This document shows, piece by piece, positions 36,675 to 47,800 of a stretch of 64,000 nt of DNA. The notes under the pieces are model-generated. The model ran no database searches, was not told where the DNA came from, and saw nothing but the letters and a program-made list of their open reading frames with translations. Source of the DNA: Phoronis australis (Eukaryota > Phoronida > Phoronidae); contig NMRA01000996.1 of NCBI GenBank assembly GCA_002633005.1, forward strand, positions 6,435 through 70,434. The letters are read 5' to 3'. Position 1 is the stretch's first letter. Each line of letters starts with the position of its first letter. Made by a program: the position numbers and the translations under genes.

Positions 36675-36965
36675 GCTTAGGTGGCACTGAATACCGTAGT
36701 TAGTTTGGTTTTGGGGTAGGCGAAGTTTGGGGGCATTTTGTAGGTGGGCATTGCACGTAGGCTCTGTGAATGTGGTTTGTTTGTATTTGTGAACATGCTG
36801 TGAATAAAAAAGGCCACTTTATTGGCTGTAGCTGCACTCTTCTTCAAGATGGCGGCCCCCGGCTGCAATTGTGCATTGCTGGGTAGCGATTGAGAAATTG
36901 GCTGTGATTTTAGGTAGCCCTCAAACAAGCAAGAATTGCCAAAAAACTAGTTGCATTTTTTGCCC
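36675..36965 (+). repeat. dispersed repeat, 'aaaatggtggc/aagatggcggc' family
   Basis: Shares ordered blocks with 40440-40740 and 43870-44170: aggtggcactgaa, ggggcattttg/ttc, aagatggcggc or aaaatggtggc, a gcgattgagaaa/gaccgagaaaa block, gattt...aggt and gccaaaaaactagt/gcgaaaaaatagctag. The latter two are the two tandem-duplication copies. The matching 83-codon minus-strand frame is not a gene. Confidence 0.5.
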
Positions 36966-37564
36966 TTATTTTTCTTAGTCTCGCTTGGTTTTCAGTGGGA
37001 ATGAAAGGGTCAAGAATATAAGAGAGAATAAAGTTTCTGTGCTCATCTGTGCAGGGCTTTTTATGTGAAATAATTGAAAACATATCATTCTTTGCATCCT
37101 GTTTTTTAGTTTGACAGAGTGAAGAAAAAGTGACAAATCAAGTGATGTGTGTTTTGCTGGCCAAAACCCAGTGAGAACTGTTCTGTGCCTCCTTAGCCTA
37201 TCCAGTACGCAGGTATCACGCAGTGGCACGCGCTTTAGCATCGGTCGATGTAACCTCGGCAGTCATTGGTTAGCTTTACAACACCGTGAAAAAATGGGGG
37301 ACTGTGAACGATTTTCAGCCTTGTCATGCAAATGGCGTCGCAAGCAACTATTTCAACTCGGCAGTGATGAATATTAGCCACGTGCTTGAAGCACATGCAT
37401 GTACAATAAACACATATCTGGCCGATTTAACCGGTGTGTTATTCATACTGTATGAATACAGGACACTATCGTAAACAAACTTAAAAAGTCATAGTAGAAA
37501 GATGCAATCACAATTTCAAGGCTTCACCATTTCCTGAACATAAATTTTAAGCACCCGCCGATTT

Positions 37565-37727
37565 CAGGGGCGGATCCAGAATTTTGAGTTAGGGGGTCCA
37601 GGACAGGGTATTAGCCAGGATTTTGCCCCATCAGACATTCACACCCCCGACCTGCCAAATGTAATCTGGGAGAATTTTAGGGGGGCATGGCTCCCTTGGC
37701 CCCCCCTCTAAATCCGCCACTGGATTT
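37565..37727. mobile_element. short MITE with ggcggatcca termini
   Basis: Starts ggggcggatccagaattt and ends ctaaatccgccactgg, the complement of ccagtggcggatttag. A G-run and a C-run lie inside. The 160-bp size and termini are typical of a small non-autonomous DNA element. Confidence 0.6.
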
Positions 37728-39879
37728 GTCCGTACAACAGACCACATTTACACGTCAGTCAATCAGCCATGCCAGTTTGTTTGCGTAAAGCGCTGCCTGT
37801 TGAGAATTCGACTAGCCAATCAGAAACGCCGGTGTAAAAAAATTTACCGAGGAAAATTAAGTGATACCCGTGCGTGCTGGCGCGGCTACCGCTCCACCTA
37901 GTGGCACGCAAGGAACCAGCGAGGTCCAACACAGACACGATCGCCATCTGGCGAAATAGAAAATTTCAATAAGGCGGGGCTATTTGGAAAATCAGCTATC
38001 GAACATCATTACATTTGCGCAAGGTATATTTCAGATACAAATACCCAGGATAGTCACAAGGCTTCAGGTACAGAATGGTCTGGCCCACGGTCACACTTGC
38101 TAGCGGACTTTGTGTTGGCGGCCAGCTGTTTGTTGAATTTCCGATCAACGCGAAGTTTTATGACAACGTGTCTTCTGAATGGCCCGAAGCCTACTTTTAT
38201 TAAAATCGGACACAAGGTGGCAATGAGGCGACCATTTTTCATTTTGTAGTTTGCACATCCATAACTCCACTGCTTGATCTGATGGGATAGCATCCGCGTA
38301 CCCAACCTAAAATATAGGGGGCTCGAATTCTTCGATATGCGGACCTTTTACTGAAAAAAATCAACGAGGACGACTAGGTTCACACCTGCCACTCATGAAT
38401 CCGTGCCAAATTTCTGTGAACTTTTGTCTCGTTTACTCGGAATTTTTATTTCGCTGTGCCCAATTCGATCCCCCCCCAGCCCCCCTGGGTGCTTCCATGG
38501 ATAGAGCATTTCAAGGTCAATCAGAGTTTTGCGACATATTTCTCTCTATGTTTAATTGTTTTTGAGTTACTCCAAATTTTCCGAGGACTGTTCAGCAAAT
38601 AACAGAGTTTTGTACCTAATATCGTCGGCGTCCTTTGACGGATTTGTCAGAAATTTGGTACGACAGATCTGTCAAGCGATTTCAGCATTACATAACGCGT
38701 TTCTTCCTGCTACATGCCCTTCTCACGATGTTCAAGATTTGCTGCTTTAACGATTGTTCTTTTATTGACTCATCACTTTTCGTCTGATACACATGAAATT
38801 GAAGAACAACGTTTTTTATTTAGTCAGTGGCTTGAGAGCTTTTACTTTTTGCGAAATCGGACTCGAGATGGCGCTGTGACGACCATTCTAGCTCTGACCG
38901 AACTTTTTCAAATTTGTTTTTAAACAGATCACCTAACGGTCTATCTAATACGCTGGTGTACTAGGTCCTGTTTATTGATGATCTTGATTTCGTCGTCGAC
39001 TTCAACTTTAAATTTTTATTCAATTTCGCCAAGTGTTGCTGCACAAAGAGCTTTGATTTTGATTTGTTTATTCGATGACACACTTGTAAAAGAAAAGAGA
39101 TATCAATAAATATAAATATCCAATACACAATTCAGCGACATTTACTAAACAAATATTAGAATACGCATATTACCAGGATCGAACAATGGATTTGAACGAC
39201 TGAAAAACGGACAAAAACTTCATTCCGTGCTAATTCATACAAAATATACAATGTGAACCCGCGCTCTGCTATGAGTATCCCGATTTCGGCTAGTCGGGAT
39301 ACAGCCGTGTCCCTATCAGTTTGGCAGCGAGAGCAAGGGAAAAAGTTGGCAAACCAATGTTTACATAGTCCAGCCCGCTTCTTATTGTCTAAGTTCATCT
39401 GATAAGCGCATGCAATCCAGCAATTATGGTGTCAACAGCACGCCTTACACTAACCAGTATTTAAAAATACTATTTCCAAACTACGTTCAACAAATGTCGT
39501 GGAGATGTGCTTTGTATGAAATACTATCATCAAAAAGTTTGAACAGAAAAAAACAATCGACTTTAGGAGAAATTAGACTGAACTTTCACCTGCCGATTCC
39601 TTTGTGTAACTGCAAGCTCTGACCCAGCTTAATACATGTACCACAGCGTTGTGTACCCACACAATAGAGGTTTTTGTCAAGTTTAATCGAACGTGATACT
39701 AGATTTGATCGTGATGTTTGAAATTTCTTGGTTTTATGGTGCTGAAATTACCTTGATCGGCAGAATATTCAGTATTCCGACAAATGCGAGAGCACATGCT
39801 CTCGATCAGACGAGCCTCGTGCAATACAGTGAAATTCTCTCGATTCTAGAATCTGTTTCTGCTGATAAGGCGCTACCAA

Positions 39880-40140
39880 AAACAGAACTTTTATGATTTT
39901 CTTGAAAAACCGAAACCGAAATCATAGTAGTTAGAAAACCATAAAATCTTTGTTGAGATTGTATCTTGAACATATATATCAAATGGATTTTGGTCCTAGT
40001 GTTGATGCCGTTGGTTTGCTGTCAATGTACTTTTCTTTTTTTGATAAAGTTTGCCAAAAACACATGATCACGTGGCTCAGTTAATGTTCACCGTGATTGT
40101 TAAAACTTTAAAACTGAAATTTTACAGGAATTCCAGTTGC
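39880..40140 (+). repeat. dispersed repeat family 'ccgttg-ttttg', copy in unit A
   Basis: Contains ttgaacatatatatcaaatgg, gccgttggtttgctgtcaatg, a T-rich run and acatgatcacgtgg in the family's order, matching 61450-61620. The tandem duplicate repeats it at 43330-43560. Confidence 0.6.
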
Positions 40141-41250
40141 AGGAAGAACTTTTACTGAGTTAAATAAGCAGACTTTTCACAACGCTTGACACTTATCCTC
40201 GTGTCGTCTTTCAGTTTTATTTTGAACTAAGCAAGTTTAGAAAGGATTAACGCATTTGATATTACCCGTCTTTATTATATTAAAATGAAAGGTAACAACC
40301 AAGGTTTTCAGGCATCTGCTTAATGTCAATTCAAAACACCTTGGAAGTTCCTGCCGCCATAAAATACCTTATTCATGATTACGGAAATATTCGACCTGTT
40401 CCGAGCATGATTACCCACTCCCCAGTTTGCCTTTTAGAACAAGGTGGCACTTAACAGTTAGGCTGCAGCCACGGGGCATTTTCTAGTCCCTAGAATTGAT
40501 GTGCAGGGCGTATGTCAGGTTTGGCTGGTTGTTCGAGGAATTTGTTGAAAAAAGTTGCCAGGAAAGTGAGTTGCTTGTATTTTTGAATGAGAAAATCCAT
40601 TTTTTTAGCCTTGACCCACTTTCCCTGCAAAATGGTGGCTGTCGCTTGCCTTCAACCCCTGTTGCCTGCTGACCGAGAAAACGGGTGCGATTTCAGGTGG
40701 CTGTCAGACAGATCCAAATTGCGAAAAAATAGCTAGTAAGGGGCGTACTATGACCACATTTTTAGAATCTAGAGAGTGCGAGCATTCTGAATCTGTAGTC
40801 GGATTTTCCCTAGCACTTGCAGGGAAGTGGCAATATTGAGGAGAAAACTGTCAAATTTGGTGTTTTTTGGTATATTTTTGTGTGCCGGGATTATTTTTTT
40901 GCCGATGAGAATTAACCGGTAAAAAATCTGTGGCGTAAGTAAGTTTCAGTTGTCACGAGTAGTGCTTGTGAGTTGGGAATGTTACAAAACCCTTTTGTTT
41001 TTTCAGACATTCGATTAGCACGTAATGAAAGGGCCCATCTGTACTTCGGTGTGCGTCGGCAGCCAAAAGCCTGTTGTAACTGTAGGTGTGCCCCCATAGT
41101 TGGTTTCGGCCTTGTAAACAGCTTCTGCAAGTAAGAACTGCGTCGTTGAAACAGTCCATCAACAGCGCTTTAATCTGTGTCCTTTTTTGTGTTCAATGCA
41201 TTCGTAATTCTTAAGCACAGACGTTATTTCCACCTTTCGTTGACTTTGTA

Positions 41251-41414
41251 TTACGTCAATGCATCTTTGTGGATCTTCTGAACGTGAGATTTCGGACTTC
41301 GCTTCAGGAAGTGGCAACACAGCTCAAATAAAACAATGCCGATATTTTCAAGAAGTTCAGCGGCCGTGAGCAGGCTTGCTCCAATGCACAGTCCAAGATT
41401 TCCACCCAAATCAG
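41251..41414 (-). CDS. second copy of the channel's last exon (TM2, tail, stop)
   Basis: The acceptor is tacatttttag, with two bases plus 54 codons including the stop, the same length and phase as 44677-44840. It encodes DLGGNLGLCIGASLL and the same tail with three differences (KRSP for KQSP, IHKD for INKD, ALT for TLT). The frame and splice site are intact, so it could serve as an alternative terminal exon after exon 7. It could equally be an allelic copy left unmerged by the assembler. A frame drawn across the N run into this exon is an artefact. Confidence 0.75.
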
Positions 41415-41552
41415 CTAAAAATGTACAAAGCAAGACGTTCAAAACCGTAACATGAATATACTGAGAATGCATCAAATTTAAAACAACTGAACAAACATTT
41501 AGAGGATGCATTGGTGGATCTAGACTGTCATAAGGGGGTTTGACAAGCCTTA

Positions 41553-41649
41553 NNNNNNNNNNNNNNNNNNNNNNNNNNNNNNNNNNNNNNNNNNNNNNNN
41601 NNNNNNNNNNNNNNNNNNNNNNNNNNNNNNNNNNNNNNNNNNNNNNNNN
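41553..41649. other. assembly gap (97 N) between duplicated units
   Basis: Unknown bases join the end of copy A's right flank (ggtttgacaagcctta) directly to the start of copy B. The length may be nominal. Confidence 0.99.
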
Positions 41650-43329
41650 CCATTTTTCATTTTGTAGTTTGCACATCCATAACTCCACTGCTTGATCTGA
41701 TGGGATAGCATCCGCGTACCCAACCTAAAATATTGGGGGCTCGAATTCTTCGATATGCGGACCTTTTACTGAAAAAAATCAACGAGGACGACTAGGTTCA
41801 CACCTGCCACTCATGAATCCGAGCCAAATTTCTGTGAACTTTTGTCTCGTTTACTCGGACGTTTTATTTCGCTGTGGCGGACCTTTTTGCCCAATTCGAG
41901 CCCCCCAGCCCCCCTGGGTGCTTCCATGGATAGAGCATTTCAAGGACAATCAGAGTTTTGCGACATATTTCTCTCTATGTCTAATCGTTTTTGAGTTACT
42001 CCAAATTTTCCGAGGACTGTTCTGCAAATAACAGAGTTTTGTACCTACTATCGTCGGCGTCCTTTGACGGATTTGTCAGAAATTTCAGTGGTACGACAGA
42101 TCTGTCAAGCGATTTCAGCATTACAAAACGCGTTTCTTCCTGCGACAAACCCTTCTCACGATGTTCAAGATTTGCTGCTTTAACGATTGTTCTTTTATTG
42201 ACTCATCACTTTTCGTCTGATACACATGAAATTTAAGAACAACGTTTTTTATTTAGTCAGTGGCTTGAGAGCTTTTACTTTTTGCGAACTCGGACTCGAG
42301 ATGGCGCTGTGACGACCATTCTAACTCTGACCGAACCTTTCCAAATTTGGTTTTTAAATAGATCACCTAACGGTCTATCTAATACGCTGGTGTACTAGGT
42401 CCTGTTTGTTGATGATCTTGATTTCGTCGTCGACCTCAACTTTTTTGTTCAATTTCGCCAAGTGTTACTGCACAAAGAGCTTTGATTTTGATTTGTTTAT
42501 TCGATGACACACTTGTAAAAGAAAAGAGATATCAATAAATATAAATATCCAATACATAATTCAGCGACATTTACTAAACAAATATTAGAATACGCACATT
42601 ACCAGGATCGAACAATGGATTTGAACGACTGAAAAACGGATAAAAACTTCATTCCGTGCTAATTCATACAAAATATACAATATGAACCCGCGCTGTGGTA
42701 TGAGTATCCCGATTTCGGCTAGTCGGGATACAGCCGTGTACCTATCAGTTTGGCAGCGAGAGCAAGCGAAAAAGTTGGCAAACCAATGTTTACATAGTCC
42801 ATCCTTCTTATTGTCTGCGTTCATCTGATAAACGCATGGAATCCAGCAATTATGTTGTAAACAGCCCGCCTTACACTAACCAGTATTTAAAAATACTATT
42901 TCCAAACTACGTTCAACAAATATCGTGGAGATGTGCTTTGTATGAAATACCATCACCGAAAAGTTTGAACAGAAAAAAAAACGATCGACTTTCGGAGAAA
43001 TTAGACTAAACTTTCACCTGCCGATTTCTTTTTGTAACTGCAAGCTCCGACCCAGCTTAATACCACAGCGTTGTGTACCCACACAATAGGGTTTTTTTTT
43101 GTCAAGTTTAATCGAACGCGATACTAGATTTGATAGTGATGTTTGAAATTTCTTGGTTTTATGGTGCTGAAATTACCTTGATCGGCAGAATATTAAGTAT
43201 TCCGACGTATGCGATTCGAGCACATTCTCTCGATCAGATGAGCCCCGTGCAATACAGTGAAATTCTCTCGATTCTAGAATCTGTTTCTGCTGATAAGGCG
43301 CTACCAAAAACAGAACTTTTATGATTTTC

Positions 43330-43560
43330 TTGAAAAAACGAAACCGAAATCATAGTTAGAAAACCATAAAAGCTTTGTTGAGGTTGTATCTTGAACATAC
43401 ATGTATATATCAAATGGATTTTGGTCCTAATGTTGATGCCGTTGGTTTGCTGTCAATGTACTTTTCTTTTTTTTGATAAATTTTGCCAAAAACACGTGAT
43501 CACGTGGCTCAGTTAATGTTCACCGTGATTGTTAAAACTTTAAAACTGAAATTTAACAGG
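43330..43560 (+). repeat. dispersed repeat family 'ccgttg-ttttg', copy in unit B
   Basis: The tandem-duplicate counterpart of 39880-40140, with the same blocks and orientation. Confidence 0.6.
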
Positions 43561-44676
43561 AATTCCAATTGCAGGAAGTACTTTTACTGAGTTAAGTAAG
43601 CAGACTTTTCACAACGCTTGACACTTATTCTCGTGTCGTCTTTCAGTTTTATTTTGAACTAAGCAAGTTTAGAAAGAATAAACGCATTTAATATTACCCG
43701 TCTTTATTATATTAAAATGAAAGGTAACAACCAAGGTTTTCACGCATCTGCTTAATGTCAATTCAAAACACCTTGGAAGTTCCTGCCACCATAAAATACC
43801 TTACTCATGATTACGGAAATACTCGAGCTGTTCCAAGCATGATTACCCACTCCCAAGTTTGCCCTTTAGAATTAAGGTGGCACTGAACAGTTAGGCTGCA
43901 GCCACGGGGCATTTTTTAGTCCCTAGAATTGATGTGCAGGGCGTATGTCAGGTTTGGCTGGTTGTTCGAGGCAGTTGTTGAAGTTGCCCGGAAAGTGAGT
44001 TGTTTGCATTTTTGAATGAGAAAAGCCATTTTTTAGCCTTGACCCACTTTCCCTGCAAAATGGTGGCTGTCGCTTGCCTTCAACCACTGTTGACTGCTGA
44101 CCGAGAAAACGGGTGCGATTTCAGGTGGCTGTCAGACAGATCCAAATTGCGAAAAAATAGCTAGTAAGGGACGTACTATAGCCACATTTTTAGAATCTAG
44201 AGAGTGCGAGCATTCTGAATCTGTAGTCGGATTTTTCCTAGCACTTGCAGAGATGTGGCAATTTTGGGGAGAAAACTGTCAAATTTGGTGTTTTTTGGTA
44301 ATATTTTGTGTGACGGGATTTTTTGCCGATGCGAATTAACCGGTTAAAAATCTGTGGCGTAAGTAAGTTTCAGTTGTCACGAGTAGTGCTTGTGAGTTGA
44401 GAATGCTACAAAACCCTTTGTTTTTTCAGACATTCGATTAGCACGTCAGGAAAGGGCCCATCTGTACTTCGGTGAGTGTCGGCAGCAAAAAGCCTGTTGT
44501 AACTGTAGGTGTGCCCCCATAGTTGGTTTCGGCCTTGTAAACAGCTTCTGCAAGTAAGAACTGCGTCGTTGAAACAGTCCATCAACAGCGCTTTAATCTG
44601 TGTCCTTTTCCGTGTTCAAAGCATTGATAATCTTTGAAGAGCACAGGCGTTATTGGCACCTTTCGTTGACTTTGTA

Positions 44677-44840
44677 TTACGTCAAGGTATCTTTGTTGAT
44701 CTTCTGAACGTGAGATTTCGGACTTTGCTTCAGGAAGTGGCAACACAGTTCAAATAAAACAATGCCGATATTTTCAAGAAGTTCAGCGGCCGTGAGCAGG
44801 CTTGCCCCAATACACAGTCCAAGATTTCCACCTAAATCAG
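44677..44840 (-). CDS. channel exon 8: TM2, filter, tail and stop
   Basis: Two bases plus 54 codons including TAA. The acceptor acatttgtag joins exon 7 in phase 1, forming a threonine. It encodes DLGGNLGLCIGASLLTAAEL; GAS is the selectivity filter. The cytoplasmic tail is short (FLKQSPKSHVQKINKD). The frame upstream to 45219 is intron. Confidence 0.95.
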
Positions 44841-47800
44841 CTACAAATGTACAAAGCAAGACGTTCAAAACCGTAGCATGAATATACTGGGCATGCATCA
44901 AATTTAATACAACTGAACAAACATAATATTCATCTGACCCTCCAGAGTGTCCATCCTTCATGTTTCTAAGCCAGCAAAATATTTTCATGCTGACAAATAT
45001 CCTTCTCTTTATTTTGGAAGTATTTAAAAGTGATATGGGTAAAACTTCTCCGAACGGAAACATTTTGATTGAAACTTGTTCGGTGTACAGTAATGTGGTT
45101 GTCATGTACTGTAAAACCTGAAAACGGTATAGTGACGTTGTTTTCATTGTGTTTATAATTTGTCCTGTCCGCAGTGGGGACTGGCTNGAGATGCAGTCAA
45201 CACCGTTGCTCATTTTCATTCAAACTACAGTTGTTGCTGCTGCCTAAATCAGTTAAGCTGGTCAGAAAATCACCAATATTTTTTTCAAACTACAGGGCTT
45301 TCCTCTCACAGCAACTATTAGACTACGTATCTACGTATTCCCTAGAACCGACATTTTCGCAGTCGCTTTTATAGCCGGTCTACCGCACGCTTCTTTGCTG
45401 TGCCTATCTCGTAAATGTAAGTGAAGACAACTGATATCGTGACTCCCCATAAACTTGCTTACAATAAGCTGAAGTGTATGAAAACTTCAAGCTTTAGATA
45501 TTACATGCTTCACGAGGCACACTGACGGACTTTTAAAAGATGTCGTAAAGGATTGCCAACCAGAATTTTCCGTTCGAAAGCAAATGAAATCGTCATTTGG
45601 CCTTCACGGCACAGAACTCAGTTGTTAACTGGTTTACACTGTATGTGTTTTCCTTGCTGTATGCATGCATTGGAACGCAACTGAAAAATTAGTACGCCAT
45701 AGTACACTATTAGTATTCTACATGTATACGGAACACGTCGGGGAATTGGCAAAAACATCCTTAGCAATGTCAATTTGTGTAGGGGAACGAAGAAAGTGTA
45801 TAGAGAATGTAAAACAAAACTCAAGGTAAAAGCCACATGATGGGCACTGATCATGGTGTAGTATTCACTTTCCTGAATACGACAGGGCCCTCTCTCTTTC
45901 TTTGGCAATGAGGCCAGTTTTCGTGTACAACTGTTCACTGCAGCCGCGCTGGTCATTCGACATTATGGTGTTAAAAAGGCTTAAGTGTTGCATGGTGAGT
46001 TACAATGACGCCAAAACTTTTTGGAAAGTTGGTTGACACGCGATAAATTGTTCACTTGTGTGTCAGCCACCTCACTTTTAGAAAAAAGCGTTTTTACCTC
46101 CGGAAAGTGGAGAGTCGAATCCGGTGTGTGAGAATTGGTGGCGATGGAATGACCACTCATTTACATGTAACTGAGTCGCAAAGAGCAGCAATTAATTCGG
46201 GTGAATTGAGCATTGGGAACAAAAGACACGTATCATCCTCATGTTATAAGTTGAACGTAGGATTCAGAAGGAACACAATGCTTCCGAATTTGCTCTACAT
46301 GTACATTACCCACAATTACTTACTGAAGAAATTCATTGAGTCGTAACTTGGCACTTGTTCCACGAGGTCATAGTTAAGCTTTTCAAAAAATATGCGAAGT
46401 TCAAGAAAGTTTTCCCTAAAATGAAATGAACAACAGTTAATTACTTACATCAGAGTCTTCAATTTTAAATAACAGTGTGGGTTTAAAATTAAAACAGTGC
46501 CGTAATTCTGACGCCACGAGCCCTGTTTCCAAATGTGGAGAGGGTATCGCGCGAAGACTTAAACATTTCTTCACAGTCTGTGGGAAGTGGGGTTGCCAGG
46601 ATGCACGTGCCTTCCAATAATTTGCAGGCGTCAGCTTGGGTTAAAACCGACCGACATAGAGCCTGAGACAAGGAAAAGTCATTGGGCCAGAGACAGGGGA
46701 GAGTCAAGAAAGGGAGAAGTGAAATATGCAGAGAGACATTTTAAGAAAACATTTGTCAGCCTGAGGTCATAACCAGGTCATATTTGCAGCAAAGATTATC
46801 TAAGAGGAATTGAAAGTGTGTTCTTAACCATACGCATGCTGTTTCAAAATACCAGGAATGAAACCTGTTATGTATAGAATTTCCAGAGCAGGTTGATTAA
46901 TAGTTCAACAACACTGTTTTAAAGCAAATCTAGAGACCCCTATCGGACAGCAAGGGATAATCACCAGACGCTCCCTGCTCTGTTTCATTGAGGTTGTACT
47001 TGTATGTTCCTTCATACAAACTGGGAACCTGACGGAAAGATGTCATGATAATAGCATCAACAGCTGGTCATTTCCTGTTTTTAAAATCATATATCGTTTC
47101 ATATTTAGGGGCCACGAGGGGGGGGGGGCGTCGTTGGCCACATTATTCGTTTTTAAATTATAACATTTCAATTGACACAGTCGTTTATGCCAAAAAGATC
47201 ACTTTATGGAGGGTCACCCAATGACTGCATTTTTTAAATGTCACTCTGTTCCAGTTTTTTAAAAACATAAATGTATCATTTCATATTCAAGAGCCTCCTT
47301 CAAACGTGGTCCGCTCTTGGAGGGGCGCTTCTGTGCATATGGCTACCCCCACCCCCTTTTAATCCGGCACTGTCTACTATTCACGAGGGAAGCAAATGTA
47401 GATAAAATTGCAGTTGGTTGAAAAGATACAGATCATTTTTGTGTGAAGTACGTAAACATCAAGTTATGTTGCCCAATGGACAAAAATGTGCCGAAGACTA
47501 TTGAAATAAACAAGTATCGACCACCACCGAAAAGATGTATTTGAATATCATCATTATTTATCATACCACTGAACAGTGATTTTTGTAGCATAATTTCGAA
47601 ATTGCCCTCAACCATTGGAAGTGAAAAATGTGAAAATAGGGAGTGTACTGTAATTTAGAACAACGGAGGAAGAACTTTTTGGAAACTGAATTAGTTTGAC
47701 TGTGCACTTTTTCTTCTGCAGAATTAGTTACTGTATACAAAAAGGCCCACAACTAGACAAATGAAAGCTTAACTTCATTGATACAAATCCAAAGTTAAAA

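Larger units (their letters stand above)
36630..37935. repeat. 1.3-kb segment bounded by inverted repeats
   Basis: About 45 bp near 36640-36685 (caacacctcgctggttccc, then gtgc, then aggtgg) recurs as its complement near 37885-37932. The interior has no transposase frame. It contains another dispersed repeat (36675-36965) and the small element at 37565. Exact ends are uncertain. Confidence 0.45.
38232..41505. repeat. 3.3-kb tandem duplication, copy A
   Basis: Aligns almost base for base with 41650-44930, from ccatttttcattttgtag to caactgaacaaaca, with scattered substitutions and small indels (by eye roughly 95% identity). It contains the spare channel TM2 exon at 41251-41414 near its right end. 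Its left end may extend below 38232, but the gap hides the matching part of copy B. Confidence 0.93.
41650..44930. repeat. 3.3-kb tandem duplication, copy B
   Basis: Counterpart of 38232-41505. Similarity stops near 44930, where copy B continues into unique intron of the channel gene while copy A continues into other sequence and the gap. It carries the functional TM2 exon and downstream flank. A likely AATAAA lies at the complement of 43703-43708; an ATTAAA variant lies 80 bp after the stop (complement of 44592-44597). Confidence 0.93.

Noticed and set aside
41251-41688. 145-codon minus-strand frame
   Set aside because: It reads through 97 Ns; only the last 164 bases form a real exon.
45000-45219. 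upstream extension of the TM2 exon frame (MFPFGEVLP region)
   Set aside because: Exon 7 at 46324-46415 supplies the expected sequence in the correct phase, so this stretch is intron.
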